NCBI GenBank assembly: GCA_937998305.1
Contig: CALLDL010000058.1
Span: 1 to 61,152, forward strand
Length of the DNA: 61,152 bases
Direction of reading: 5' to 3'
Origin: an uncultured Desulfobacterales bacterium
GTDB lineage: Bacteria > Desulfobacterota > Desulfobacteria > Desulfobacterales > UBA11574
The notes below the pieces were generated by a model. The model worked only from the letters and a program-made list of their open reading frames with translations, ran no database searches and was not told the origin of the DNA. Every line of letters starts with the position of its first letter. Within the stretch, counting starts at the first letter, position 1. Both the position numbers and the translations under genes were made by a program. Positions 46,348-56,404 of this stretch are shown here, piece after piece.

Positions 46348-47491
46348 CAAACAAAAAAAACAAAACGATCGCAAACAGCCCATGCAATACGATATCGCGC
46401 TGTTATTTCCGGTATTGTTCCTGGTGGGAATCGGTATTGTCATGGTTTACAGCGCAAGTTCGGCACTGGCCCTGAAAAAGTTCGGAACGAGTTATTATTT
46501 TTTAAAAAAACAATCCATTTTTGCGTTGTTGGGTATTGTTGTACTGGTAATCAGTTGCCATATTCCATATCATATTTTTCGTTCTTTGACATATCCATTG
46601 CTTATCCTGGCCGCCATGCTTCTTTTTGCGATTCTTATTTCCGGATTCGGATATTCGGCAGGGGGGGCAAAACGGTGGTTTCGCATTGCCGGCTTTACGT
46701 TTCAGCCTTCTGAATTTGCCCGTTTTGTGCTGGTTATCTTTCTGGCGTATTCAATGAACAAAAAAATGAATCGAATTAAGGAATTTAAGGTTGGATTTTT
46801 GCCCCATGTTTTGGTCCTGTGCATGTTTGCGGTTCTGATCATGTTACAGCCCGACTTCGGCTCAGTGGTTATTTTTGGTGCCATTACATGGATCATGCTT
46901 TTTGTCGGCGGGGTTCGTATCTCATATCTGCTGGGATCGCTGGTCTTGATCGTCCCCATCGTCTACTCTTTAATGGTCAGTGCCGATTATCGGATAGAGC
47001 GCATCATGTCCTTTATGAATCCGTGGCAATATTCAGCGGATAAAGGCTACCAGGTCGTCCATTCTCTATTGGCCTTCGGTACAGGGGGAATATGGGGCAC
47101 CGGCATCGGTAAGGGTTATCAGAAGTTGTTTTATCTCCCTGAACCTCACACCGATTTTATATTTTCGGTTATTGGAGAGGAGCTCGGTCTTATAGGGGTT
47201 TTGATTATTCTGGGACTTTATACCGTGATTTTGTGGAGGGGGATATCCATCGCCAGAAACAGCAGAGATGCTTTCGGGTCATTTGTGGCCATCGGCCTTA
47301 CTACGGCAATAGGTTTGCAGATTTGTATCAACATGGGGGTCGCTTTAGGACTCCTTCCGACCAAAGGGCTTACGCTGCCATTTTTAAGTTATGGCGGCAC
47401 ATCTCTTTTGATGAACATGGTGTCCATAGGGGTGCTGATGAACATCGGTGCAATGAAAAAAGTTCGCAAACGAGTGACCAGTGACAGATAG
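46337..47491 (+). CDS. ftsW: Septal glycosyltransferase FtsW
   Basis: A 384-residue SEDS protein with ten membrane segments that polymerises lipid II at the septum together with FtsI. Motifs VMVYSASSALA, the SEDS loop with GYQVVHSLLAFGTGGIWGTG and the signature LPTKGLTLPFLSYGGTSLL are clear. Starts 11 bp inside murD. Confidence 0.95.
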   Translation: MASDKQKKQNDRKQPMQYDIALLFPVLFLVGIGIVMVYSASSALALKKFGTSYYFLKKQSIFALLGIVVLVISCHIPYHIFRSLTYPLLILAAMLLFAILISGFGYSAGGAKRWFRIAGFTFQPSEFARFVLVIFLAYSMNKKMNRIKEFKVGFLPHVLVLCMFAVLIMLQPDFGSVVIFGAITWIMLFVGGVRISYLLGSLVLIVPIVYSLMVSADYRIERIMSFMNPWQYSADKGYQVVHSLLAFGTGGIWGTGIGKGYQKLFYLPEPHTDFIFSVIGEELGLIGVLIILGLYTVILWRGISIARNSRDAFGSFVAIGLTTAIGLQICINMGVALGLLPTKGLTLPFLSYGGTSLLMNMVSIGVLMNIGAMKKVRKRVTSDR

Positions 47492-47503
47492 CAAACAGCA
47501 ATT

Positions 47504-48667
47504 ATGGATCAAGACGATACAAAAAGGAGGGCAAAGAAAAAAGTTCGCCTGTTGCAAAAGGCTACAAAAACCCTTCGGGTTGTCATTGCAGGAGGGGGGA
47601 CCGGTGGCCATCTTTTTCCGGGAATTGCCATTGCTCAGGAGTTTCTGGCAAAAAATGCTGAAAACAATGTCTTGTTTGTGGGCACCGGGAAACCGTTTGA
47701 AATTTCGATTTTGTCGGACACCGGTTTTGCCCATAAGTGCATTACAGCCGAGGGTTTCAAGGGGCGAGGGGTTTGGAATCAGCTTGTCTCGATCTCAAAA
47801 GTACCCAAAGGGATCATTGAATCGATTTTGATCCTTAAAGGCTTTAAACCGAATATAGTGATTGGCGTTGGCGGATACTCCGCAGGGCCTTTGGTCATGG
47901 GCGCCTGGCTTTTGGGAATTAAAATTGTTTTGCATGAGCAGAATATTCTGCCGGGGATCACCAATCGAATTCTTTCGCGCTTTGCAGACCGGATATATGT
48001 TTCGTTTGCAGAAACGATAATGGGCGTGACACCCAAAAAGATCCGGTTTACCGGAAATCCAGTGAGAAAAGAAATTGTTCAATGTGCAGAAACGTTAAAA
48101 AATACAGATATCAAAGCGTCGGAAAAAGAGAAAAAATTCACGATCCTGATACTGGGCGGAAGCCAGGGGGCTCACAGTATAAATATGGCGCTTTTGGAAG
48201 CCCTTGAATATCTTGAGAATAGAGAAAATATATTCTTTGTGCATCAAACCGGCGCACAGGATGAAACACAGGTAAAGCAAAGGTATGACGAACACGGCAT
48301 TGAAAACGATACACGGGCATTTTACAAGGACATGGCCCGTCAGTATCAAAGCGCCGATTTCATTGTATGCCGTTCAGGGGCAACCACTGTGGCGGAAATC
48401 AAAGCCATTGGGAAGGGGGTTATTTTTATTCCGTTTCCTTTTGCGGCAGATAACCATCAGGTATTAAACGCCCGATCTCTGGAAAAGGCAGGGGCTGCCG
48501 AGATGATTCTTGAAAAAGATCTCAGCGGCAAAGTCCTTGCAGAACGAATCAATTATTATGTTCAACGGCCTGAAGCCCTGCAACAAATGTCGTCACGGTC
48601 CAGGGATCTTGGACGCGTCGATGCGGCAGCGATGATTGTCGATGATTGTTATGAGTTGATTTCTTAG
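47504..48667 (+). CDS. murG: Lipid II synthase MurG
   Basis: A 387-residue GT28 glycosyltransferase that adds GlcNAc to lipid I. G-loop GGGTGGHLFPG at residues 30-40, second loop LGGSQGAHSIN, and the donor site RSGATTVAEIKAIGKGVIFI, FAADNHQ. The first 24 residues (Lys/Arg-rich) go beyond the usual start, and no good ribosome site precedes the ATG; a later alternative start is possible. Confidence 0.95.
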   Translation: MDQDDTKRRAKKKVRLLQKATKTLRVVIAGGGTGGHLFPGIAIAQEFLAKNAENNVLFVGTGKPFEISILSDTGFAHKCITAEGFKGRGVWNQLVSISKVPKGIIESILILKGFKPNIVIGVGGYSAGPLVMGAWLLGIKIVLHEQNILPGITNRILSRFADRIYVSFAETIMGVTPKKIRFTGNPVRKEIVQCAETLKNTDIKASEKEKKFTILILGGSQGAHSINMALLEALEYLENRENIFFVHQTGAQDETQVKQRYDEHGIENDTRAFYKDMARQYQSADFIVCRSGATTVAEIKAIGKGVIFIPFPFAADNHQVLNARSLEKAGAAEMILEKDLSGKVLAERINYYVQRPEALQQMSSRSRDLGRVDAAAMIVDDCYELIS

Positions 48668-48679
48668 TTATGAATTTTG

Positions 48680-48780
48680 TGGCAAAATTTTTTTCTTTTC
48701 GCCACAAAGGCACCAAAACATTAAGAAAGAATAATAAAATAAAATCCTTCGTGTCTTTGTGCCTTGGTGGCAAATATTTT
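48680..48780. repeat. GCCACAAAGGCAC-type inverted repeat (element L) between murG and murC
   Basis: GCCACAAAGGCACCAAAACA (48701-48720) mirrors GTGTCTTTGTGCCTTGGTGG (48751-48770) around about 30 AT-rich bases. Additional TGTGGCAAAATTT/TGGCAAATATTTT stretches lie just outside. Same family as element J. Confidence 0.7.
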
Positions 48781-48840
48781 TTGGTTCCGGCGTATCCGGA
48801 TTAGGTTATTTAAACCAATAAAACTAATTGAACTAAACAA

Positions 48841-50208
48841 ATGTTTCTAAAAAAATACCATATTCACTTTGTGGGAATCGGCGGTATCGGAATGAGCGGA
48901 ATTGCCGAGCTTTTGCTCAACCTCGGCTATAAAGTGTCCGGATCTGACATCAGTTCTTCAGGCATTACCCGGCGCTTAGAAAGTCTTGGCGGTATCATAT
49001 TCAAAGGTCATTCCGAAGCACAGATTCTCGGTGCGGATGTTGTTGTCATATCATCAGCCGTCGGCCTTGAAAATCCTGAAATTGTTGCAGCAGGCAGAGC
49101 GTCAATCCCGGTCATACCCAGAGCGGAGATGCTGGCAGAACTGATGCGTTTAAAATACAGTGTGGCCATTGCCGGTGCACACGGGAAAACATCCACCACG
49201 TCGATTGTCGCCGCTGTGCTGGGTAAAGGAGGGCTTGATCCCACTATCGTTATTGGTGGGAAACTCAAAAGCATCGATTCCAATGCGCTGCTTGGCGAAG
49301 GGGACTTCATCGTGGCCGAAGCAGATGAAAGTGACGGTTCTTTTCTGAAAATCTCCCCGACCATCGCTGTGGTAACCAATATTGATCGAGAGCATCTCGA
49401 TTTTTATCGGGATCTGGACCACATCAAGGACGTCTTTTTGAGCTTCATTGAAAAAATACCCTTCTATGGCCTGGCGGTTCTTTGTTTGGACAATGAGCCC
49501 ATCCAGTCGCTTATTCCGAAAATTCATAAACGGTTTACAACCTATGGAATGAGTACACAGGCAGATTTTAAGGCAAGAGATGTGGTTTTTGACGGGTTGA
49601 AAAGCAGGTTTACGGTGGATCATCTTGGAACATCCTTGGGAGAGATCACCTTAAATCTTCCGGGCATCCATAATGTATCCAACGCTCTGGCAAGCATCGC
49701 CGTAGGCGTCGAACTCGATATACCCTTTGACGTGATAAAATCTGCGCTTCAAACTGCAGAAGGCGTTCAACGGCGACTGGAAATTAAAGGAGAAAAAAAG
49801 GGGATTACGGTTGTTGATGATTACGGTCATCATCCCACGGAGATTAAGGCCACGCTTTCTGCCGCAAGAGTAGGCTGGCCGGACAGGCGGATTGCTGTGG
49901 TGTTCCAGCCACACCGCTATAGCAGAACCCAGGCGCTGTTTGAAGACTTTACCCGTGCGTTCTACGAGTCGGACCTTCTCGTAGTTCTTCCCATTTATGC
50001 CGCCGGAGAAGAAAAGATAGATGGTGTTGAAGGATTTGCCTTGTTTGAAGAAATTCAGCGTCACGGGCATAAGAATGTCGTCTATGTGGAAAGTCTCGAA
50101 ACAGCGGTTTCGCATCTGAAAACAATTTTAGCGTCGAATGATATTCTCCTTACACTGGGTGCAGGAGATGTTTGGAAAGTTGGTGAAATGCTGTTGAAAG
50201 AGTTGTGA
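48841..50208 (+). CDS. murC: UDP-MurNAc:L-Ala ligase MurC
   Basis: A 455-residue ligase that adds L-Ala to UDP-MurNAc. N-terminal [17 protein letters not shown]-loop [21 protein letters not shown], and C-terminal [14 protein letters not shown] and FQPHRYSRT. Normal length. Six bases before murB. Confidence 0.96.
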   Translation: MFLKKYHIHFVGIGGIGMSGIAELLLNLGYKVSGSDISSSGITRRLESLGGIIFKGHSEAQILGADVVVISSAVGLENPEIVAAGRASIPVIPRAEMLAELMRLKYSVAIAGAHGKTSTTSIVAAVLGKGGLDPTIVIGGKLKSIDSNALLGEGDFIVAEADESDGSFLKISPTIAVVTNIDREHLDFYRDLDHIKDVFLSFIEKIPFYGLAVLCLDNEPIQSLIPKIHKRFTTYGMSTQADFKARDVVFDGLKSRFTVDHLGTSLGEITLNLPGIHNVSNALASIAVGVELDIPFDVIKSALQTAEGVQRRLEIKGEKKGITVVDDYGHHPTEIKATLSAARVGWPDRRIAVVFQPHRYSRTQALFEDFTRAFYESDLLVVLPIYAAGEEKIDGVEGFALFEEIQRHGHKNVVYVESLETAVSHLKTILASNDILLTLGAGDVWKVGEMLLKEL

Positions 50209-50214
50209 AAGGAC

Positions 50215-51174
50215 ATGACGGTTGTGGTGCTTGACTCGGATTCAATCAAATGGCTTGAAAGCCGTTTTAAACATAACGTCAAATTTGGCGAACCGATGTC
50301 CAGGCACACATCGTTGCGCGTCGGCGGACCGGCCGAGGCTTTTGTAGTACCTGAAAACGTTGAAGATCTAGAAGCGCTGGTCAAATGGTCGTGGGATAGA
50401 GAACTTTCTTATCTGATCATCGGCAAGGGCACCAATCTTCTGGTCAAGGACAGCGGTATCCATGGCATTGCCATTGCGTTGACAAAGTGTTTGGAAAAAA
50501 TTGATCAGACCGATACGAACACCGACGGCGTGATTGTCACGGCCATGGCAGGCGTAAACCTGAAGACCCTGTGTGCTTATGCCCTGAAACAAGGCTTGGA
50601 AGGCATGAATTTTGCCCTGGGTATTCCCGGAACGGTTGGCGGAGGCATCATAATGAATGCCGGAACGTCTCATGGTTCCATGGAAAATGTGCTAAATTCC
50701 ATAAATGTTCTTTTGCCCACAGGCCATAAACGCAGAATAAAAAAAGAAGCGCTTGATTTTGATTATCGGAAGCTTTCATGGAGCCCGGAGTTGACGGATG
50801 GTCATCCCGATCAAACGGTTATTTTGGACGGCCGATTCTGTCTTTGTCCTTCGGACCCCGAAGCGCTCAAAAAAAAGGCTCGAGAAATTATAAGAACACG
50901 CAAGCAAAGGCAGCCCATTGGTTTGCCGAGTGCAGGATGTTTTTTTAAAAATCCGGTATCAGGAGAAACCGCCGGAAAACTTATTGAGATGGCCGGCCTG
51001 AAGGGGAAATCCATTGGCGATGCAGAAATTTCATTAAAACATGCCAACTTTTTTATCAACCGGCATAAAGCATCAGCCGCCGATTTTCTGGCGTTGATGG
51101 ATCTTGCTGAGAAAGTTGTATTAGAAAAGTTCAATGTTCATCTGGAAAGAGAGGTTAAGGTTGTCGGGGCGTAA
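50215..51174 (+). CDS. murB: UDP-N-acetylenolpyruvoylglucosamine reductase MurB
   Basis: A 319-residue FAD enzyme that reduces enolpyruvyl-UDP-GlcNAc to UDP-MurNAc. FAD-domain motifs TSLRVGGPAEAFV, IIGKGTNLLV, GIPGTVGGGIIMNAGT and the catalytic region LPSAGCFFKNP are typical of type II MurB. The start has AAAGGAC. No ddl gene follows; ftsQ does. Confidence 0.95.
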   Translation: MTVVVLDSDSIKWLESRFKHNVKFGEPMSRHTSLRVGGPAEAFVVPENVEDLEALVKWSWDRELSYLIIGKGTNLLVKDSGIHGIAIALTKCLEKIDQTDTNTDGVIVTAMAGVNLKTLCAYALKQGLEGMNFALGIPGTVGGGIIMNAGTSHGSMENVLNSINVLLPTGHKRRIKKEALDFDYRKLSWSPELTDGHPDQTVILDGRFCLCPSDPEALKKKAREIIRTRKQRQPIGLPSAGCFFKNPVSGETAGKLIEMAGLKGKSIGDAEISLKHANFFINRHKASAADFLALMDLAEKVVLEKFNVHLEREVKVVGA

Positions 51175-52015
51175 ACGTATACGTAAAAATTATTACAAAA
51201 ACAGCGGCGCTATAAAGCGCAATAAGATGTCAAAGCGCTTTGTCTTAGGTTTAAAACTAACGGCCGTTGGAACAGCGTTGGTGTTTGTCAGTTTGCTTTT
51301 TGTTTTTAGCTACGACTTCTTAACCCAGTGCGATTATTTCAAGGCTCAAGGATTGATGGTTATCGGTACGCATCGACTTACACAAAAACAGGTTTTGCAA
51401 CAGGCGAATATCACGAACGGCGTCAATATATTCTCAGTTAATCTTTCTAATGTTCGAAAGCGACTGCTTGCCCATTCATGGATTGAAAATGCAGAAGTCA
51501 GAAGAGAGCTTCCTTCGGGAATCAATATCAGAATAAAGGAACAAAAGCCTCTTGCCGTTCTTGACCTTGGCCGAAAATTTATCATCAATACCCATGGTGA
51601 AATATTCAAAGAAATGGATAAGGCAGACCATTGTAATTTGCCCATGATCAGCGGGCTTGAATTTTCAGACATTAATGTGAAGGGCGAGTTAAGAAGCATT
51701 CCATTTGATGCTGTTATGAAAATATTAGGGCTTGGGCAAAAGCCTGAAAGTGTTCTCCCCTACAGCCTGATAAAGATAATCCACGTGGATCGCGAAATGG
51801 GCCTTACCATTTATGCTTTTGATCACATCAGAGAAATAAAAATCGGATACGATAATTATCCGGATAAGTATGCCATGCTAAAAGATGTTCTTTTTTATCT
51901 GAAAAAAAATGGTGGGTTTTCACGCCTCGAATCAATTGATCTTAATAATTTGAATCGCATCGTTGTAAATCCTGCGAAAATGGAATCCGTTGTCAAGGGT
52001 CATAAGGAGGTTTGA
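51161..52015 (+). CDS. ftsQ: Cell division protein FtsQ
   Basis: A 284-residue bitopic protein. Basic N-terminus, membrane segment (LTAVGTALVFVSLLFVFSY), POTRA domain (YFKAQGLMVIGTHRLTQKQV) and FtsQ beta domain. I prefer the TTG at 51161, with AGAGAGG six bases upstream and coupled to the murB stop, over the ATG at 51134 that overlaps murB by 41 bp. It scaffolds FtsL and FtsB at the division site. Confidence 0.85.
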   Translation: MSGRKRIRKNYYKNSGAIKRNKMSKRFVLGLKLTAVGTALVFVSLLFVFSYDFLTQCDYFKAQGLMVIGTHRLTQKQVLQQANITNGVNIFSVNLSNVRKRLLAHSWIENAEVRRELPSGINIRIKEQKPLAVLDLGRKFIINTHGEIFKEMDKADHCNLPMISGLEFSDINVKGELRSIPFDAVMKILGLGQKPESVLPYSLIKIIHVDREMGLTIYAFDHIREIKIGYDNYPDKYAMLKDVLFYLKKNGGFSRLESIDLNNLNRIVVNPAKMESVVKGHKEV

Positions 52016-52016
52016 A

Positions 52017-53243
52017 ATGCAGGGACAGGAGAATATTATTGTCGGGCTTGATATCGGAACGACGAAAATATGTGCCGTGGTCGGTGAAATAACAGGAGAT
52101 AAAATAAATATTATCGGTATTGGAACACATCCCTCCATCGGACTTCGAAAGGGTGTTGTCGTAAATATTGAGTCCACCGTAGAATCGATTCAGAAGGCGA
52201 TTGAAGAGGCGGAACTTATGGCAGGCTGTGAAATTTCATCCGTATACGCCGGTATCGCAGGTGGTCATATCACCGGTTTTAACAGTCGCGGAATCGTAGC
52301 AATTAAGGGGCCGGAAGTGACCCAGCAAGATGTAGACCGGGTTATAGATGCTGCGCGTGCCGTTGCAATTCCCATGGACCGTGAGGTTATTCATGTGATT
52401 CCGCAGGAATTCATGATCGACGAACAGGGTGGAATTCAGAATCCTGTGGGTATGTCCGGTGTACGCCTGGAAGCCAAGATTCATATTGTGACCGGTGCGG
52501 TAACATCTGCACACAACATTGTGAAAAGTGCCAATCGGTCAGGCCTTGACGTTTGTGATATCGTTCTGGAACCGCTTGCTTCAGGAGAAGCGGTGTTGAC
52601 CAATGAGGAAAAAGATCTGGGTACGGCCCTTATGGACCTCGGCGGCGGCACGAGTGATCTCGCCATTTTTTCAGGGAAAAACATCAAACACACCTTTGTT
52701 TTGGCACTTGGCGGTAGCAACCTGACAAACGATATCAGTATCGGTTTGCGTGCATCCATGGCCGAGGCTGAAAAGATCAAGAAAAAATACGGTACATGCA
52801 TTCCCAGGAACGTCAGTGCCGACGAAACCATCGACGTCCCCGGTATGGGCGGGCGTAAACCCAGAAAACTTCAGCGGCAGATCCTCGGTGAGATACTGGA
52901 ACCACGTATGGAAGAGATTTTTTCGCTGATAAAAAGAGAAATCTCCAGGGCTGGAATGGAAAAAATTATTACTTCCGGTGTTGTTCTAACCGGTGGGACA
53001 TCCCTTTTAGAGGGCGTTACGGATATTGCGGAATCGGTTTTCGATCTGCCAACCCGACTGGGCACGCCCAGGGGAATTAGCGGTCTCACGGATGTGGTCA
53101 ATAATCCCATGTATGCCACAGGTGTCGGACTCGTATTATACGGCGCCAGAAATCAACCGAAAAAGAAATTCAGGATTCGTGACACAAATATTTTCAACCG
53201 TATCATGACCCGGATGAAAAGATGGTTTAAGGAGGTCATATGA
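52017..53243 (+). CDS. ftsA: Cell division protein FtsA
   Basis: A 408-residue actin-like ATPase that ties FtsZ to the membrane. Phosphate-1 loop VGLDIGTTKICAVVGE, phosphate-2 LMDLGGGTSDLAIF, adenosine motif SGVVLTGGTSLLEGV, and a C-terminal amphipathic helix IMTRMKRWFKEVI for membrane binding. ATG at 52017 has AAGGAGG; the earlier frame start at 51990 overlaps ftsQ. Confidence 0.96.
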   Translation: MQGQENIIVGLDIGTTKICAVVGEITGDKINIIGIGTHPSIGLRKGVVVNIESTVESIQKAIEEAELMAGCEISSVYAGIAGGHITGFNSRGIVAIKGPEVTQQDVDRVIDAARAVAIPMDREVIHVIPQEFMIDEQGGIQNPVGMSGVRLEAKIHIVTGAVTSAHNIVKSANRSGLDVCDIVLEPLASGEAVLTNEEKDLGTALMDLGGGTSDLAIFSGKNIKHTFVLALGGSNLTNDISIGLRASMAEAEKIKKKYGTCIPRNVSADETIDVPGMGGRKPRKLQRQILGEILEPRMEEIFSLIKREISRAGMEKIITSGVVLTGGTSLLEGVTDIAESVFDLPTRLGTPRGISGLTDVVNNPMYATGVGLVLYGARNQPKKKFRIRDTNIFNRIMTRMKRWFKEVI

Positions 53244-53343
53244 AATAAGTTGATCTGGAATCAGAAGTTATGGATCGAAGCGGATATGGGGACCGCTCGA
53301 AATTGAAAAATAAAAGCAAATTATTTTAAAGGAGGTGGGGGAA

Positions 53344-54525
53344 ATGACGTTTACTTTGGTAGAGAATGAAAATTTTGCAAAGATCATGGTTATTGGTGTT
53401 GGTGGCGCCGGTGGAAATGCGGTCAACAACATGATCGACTCCAAACTTCAGGGCGTGAGGTTTATCGCCGCCAATACAGATGCCCAGGCCTTAGAGGTTT
53501 CCCAAGCATCTGTTAAGCTCCAGATCGGGGAACAGCTCACACAGGGACTTGGGGCCGGCGCTAACCCTCAAATCGGACGGGAAGCGGCGCTGGAAAATGC
53601 CGAAACCCTCAAAAACACACTGGATGGCAGTCATATGGTGTTCATTACGGCAGGATTCGGAGGCGGCACCGGAACAGGGGCTGCTCCGGTCATTGCTGAA
53701 CTCTGTAAAGAAATTGATGTCTTGACAGTGGCGGTGGTGACAAAACCGTTTTCATTTGAAGGTCGAAAAAGAGCCATACAGGCTGAAGAAGGAATTGATT
53801 TTCTCAAGAAAGTGGCAGATACGGTGATCACAATTCCTAACGACAGGCTAAGGGGCCTTGCATCCAAAAATGCCAGAATGATTGATATGTTCAAGAAAGC
53901 GGATGAGGTTCTGCTCCATTCCGTCAAAGGGATTACGGATCTAATTATGATGCCGGGGCTTATCAATCTTGACTTTGCCGATGTTAAAACGATTATGTCC
54001 AAAGCAGGTATGGCCATCATGGGCATCGGCATCGCAAATGGAGAAAATCGTGCCTTGGAGGCTGCCGAGCAGGCTATATCCCATCCATTGTTGGAAGATA
54101 TCTCTATTTCCGGCGCTAAGGGTGTTTTAATGAACATCACCAGTAACACCGATTTGACAATGGAAGAGATGACCGAAGCTTCCGATCGGATATACAATGA
54201 AGTCGGGGAGGATGCCGACATTATATGGGGAACCGCAGTAGATGACAGCATTGGTAATGAAATGCGCGTTACTGTTATTGCCACCGGAATCGATTCGGGT
54301 CCTGACACCAGCATAAAAAATGAACTCAGAGGCAAAGTCAGAGATATCACACTGGACGATATAAACGATGCCGTAGATTATGACGAACCGACATTTATTC
54401 GTCGAAAACACGCAGTGGGTGAATCAAGTGGCAGTACCTACAGAGGGTACAGGGGTATTGTCGTCGACAATGCCGACCTTGCGAATCTAGATGTCCCGAC
54501 GTTTTTACGGAGAAAGGCAGACTAG
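53344..54525 (+). CDS. ftsZ: Cell division GTPase FtsZ
   Basis: A 393-residue tubulin-like GTPase that forms the division ring. Tubulin signature GGGTGTGAAP at residues 106-115, N-terminal VIGVGGAGGNAVNNMI, T7-loop NLDFADVKTIM. C-terminal linker is short and ends in the FtsA/ZipA-binding peptide LDVPTFLRRKAD. ATG at 53344 with AAAGGAGG upstream; the GTG at 53335 is less likely. Confidence 0.97.
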   Translation: MTFTLVENENFAKIMVIGVGGAGGNAVNNMIDSKLQGVRFIAANTDAQALEVSQASVKLQIGEQLTQGLGAGANPQIGREAALENAETLKNTLDGSHMVFITAGFGGGTGTGAAPVIAELCKEIDVLTVAVVTKPFSFEGRKRAIQAEEGIDFLKKVADTVITIPNDRLRGLASKNARMIDMFKKADEVLLHSVKGITDLIMMPGLINLDFADVKTIMSKAGMAIMGIGIANGENRALEAAEQAISHPLLEDISISGAKGVLMNITSNTDLTMEEMTEASDRIYNEVGEDADIIWGTAVDDSIGNEMRVTVIATGIDSGPDTSIKNELRGKVRDITLDDINDAVDYDEPTFIRRKHAVGESSGSTYRGYRGIVVDNADLANLDVPTFLRRKAD

Positions 54526-54646
54526 ACGCTTATGTGCAATTTTTTTGCTTTTTGTAACAAAAGATTCTAAGAATATGATTACCTTATCGCAAACAATACA
54601 AGCAGGAGGCCGGCTTGTTCAGATTAGTTATTACGAATGATCAACA

Positions 54647-56392
54647 ATGGCATGGACAACCCACAAATTCCGTAAGAACATTACGGATTCCGAAACCGGC
54701 GTTATCCGTAAAAAATGGAACGGACGCATCAAGGTCGCGCTGGTTTATCCAAACACGTATCACGTTGGAATGTCCAATCTCGGTTTTCAGGCAGTATATG
54801 AACTCATCAATGCATTTGAACATGTCGTATGTGAAAGGTCATTTCTTCCGGACGATGGCGGTTCGGGTACAACAGATCGCATCACCACCATAGAGTCCGG
54901 GAATCCCATTTCGGCATTTGACCTTATCGCTTTTTCAGTTTCATACGAGAACGACTACCCCAACCTCCTTACGATTCTTGAAAAAGCAAAACTCCCCCTG
55001 GGATTCAAAGACAGAGGAATCCCCCACCCTCTCGTTATTGCAGGGGGAGTCGCTTTTTTTTTAAATCCTGAACCATTGGCGCCGTTTATCGACTGTTTTC
55101 TCATCGGTGAAGCTGAAGCCATTTTACCTCGATTTTTCGACACGGTTTCACATGACCTCTTGGCCCAAGACAGAAGATCATGCTTACATACCCTTGCCCG
55201 TGATGCTCCCGGCGTTTATGTTCCATCATTATATAAGGCTGCATACAATTCAGATGGAACCCTTGGTGCATTTGAACCGATATCCGACGTGCCGGACAAG
55301 GTTGAGCGCCAGTATGTGAAAGATCTTTCCCGGATTCCCACCTGTAGTCCGATTATTACACCCGATACCATCTTTGATAGTACGTTTCTCATAGAAGTCA
55401 GCAGAGGCTGTCCGCATGGTTGCAGATTCTGCGGCACAGGATTTGTTTACAGGCCGCCAAGATTCAGGCCCTTTTCGCTTTTAAAAGAATGTATGGAGCA
55501 GGGGGCTTCAAAGTCGGATAAAATAGGACTTGTCGGCGCGGCCGTATCGGATCTTCCGGATCTCAATAAAATCTGCGGGCGGGAATTTGAAAGGGACGCT
55601 CGAATATCTTTCAGCTCCCTTAGAGCAGACGCTTTGACACCCGAACTTCTCTCAACCCTCAAAAAAAGTAAAACCAAAACAGCTACCATTGCACCGGATG
55701 CCGGATCAGAACGGATGCGCAACGTCATTAACAAGGGCATCAGTGAAACCGATATCCTGAATGCTACCGAACAGATTGTTGCCGCCGGAATCCCCAACCT
55801 AAAACTCTATTTCATGGTCGGTCTCCCCACGGAAACCATGGACGATGTTGAAGCCATTGTCACACTCTGCAAGAAAATCAAGCATCAATTCCTCAAATCG
55901 AGCCGGGCCAAAAAACGCATGGGAGAAATCACTGTCAGTCTGAACAGTTTTGTTCCCAAACCGTTCACCCCTTTTCAATGGGTTAAGATGGATGATGTTC
56001 ATCTGCTTAAAGAGAAGATAAAGAAAGTCAAAAGCGGCCTGAAAAGAGTGGCAAATGTTCGCGTCCATGCCGATATTCCCCGATGGGCTTACATTCAGGC
56101 ATTGTTGTCACGGGGAGACCGCAAGGTTGCACAAATATTGTCCTTGGTGAACACGAACCAGGGAAACTGGCCCAAAACCTTTAAATCTTCTCCGATAAAC
56201 CCTGATTTTTATGTTCTCAGGGAGCGTTCTTTGGACGAACTGCTCCCCTGGGACTTTATCGATCACGGCATCAAAAAATCTTTTCTCAAAACAGAGTACA
56301 AAAGAGCCCTTCAGGGTAAAACTTCGCCCCCTTGTCCCATGGAATCTTGCAATATCTGCGGCGTCTGCAAGGAAAAAGTAAAAAAGGAATAA
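54647..56392 (+). CDS. Radical SAM protein with C-terminal four-cysteine cluster
   Basis: A 581-residue protein with a B12-binding-like N-terminal domain (VALVYPNTYHVGMSNLGFQA), a radical SAM core with C255-X3-C259-X2-C262 (SRGCPHGCRFCG) and a C-terminal C563-X4-C568-X2-C571-X2-C574 that could bind a second Fe-S cluster. Relatives are uncharacterised (TIGR03960-like by memory). It follows ftsZ after 121 bp, not obviously in the same operon. No substrate can be named. Confidence 0.8.
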   Translation: MAWTTHKFRKNITDSETGVIRKKWNGRIKVALVYPNTYHVGMSNLGFQAVYELINAFEHVVCERSFLPDDGGSGTTDRITTIESGNPISAFDLIAFSVSYENDYPNLLTILEKAKLPLGFKDRGIPHPLVIAGGVAFFLNPEPLAPFIDCFLIGEAEAILPRFFDTVSHDLLAQDRRSCLHTLARDAPGVYVPSLYKAAYNSDGTLGAFEPISDVPDKVERQYVKDLSRIPTCSPIITPDTIFDSTFLIEVSRGCPHGCRFCGTGFVYRPPRFRPFSLLKECMEQGASKSDKIGLVGAAVSDLPDLNKICGREFERDARISFSSLRADALTPELLSTLKKSKTKTATIAPDAGSERMRNVINKGISETDILNATEQIVAAGIPNLKLYFMVGLPTETMDDVEAIVTLCKKIKHQFLKSSRAKKRMGEITVSLNSFVPKPFTPFQWVKMDDVHLLKEKIKKVKSGLKRVANVRVHADIPRWAYIQALLSRGDRKVAQILSLVNTNQGNWPKTFKSSPINPDFYVLRERSLDELLPWDFIDHGIKKSFLKTEYKRALQGKTSPPCPMESCNICGVCKEKVKKE

Positions 56393-56404
56393 TAGCTGTG
56401 AACG

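Noticed and set aside
51134-51160. ATG start for ftsQ overlapping murB by 41 bp
   Set aside because: The TTG at 51161 has a well-spaced AGAGAGG site and a small overlap; the ATG remains possible but less likely.
53631-54350. 239-codon open frame antisense to ftsZ
   Set aside because: It lies entirely opposite a clear, essential gene, shows no family motif and has composition expected from a shadow frame.
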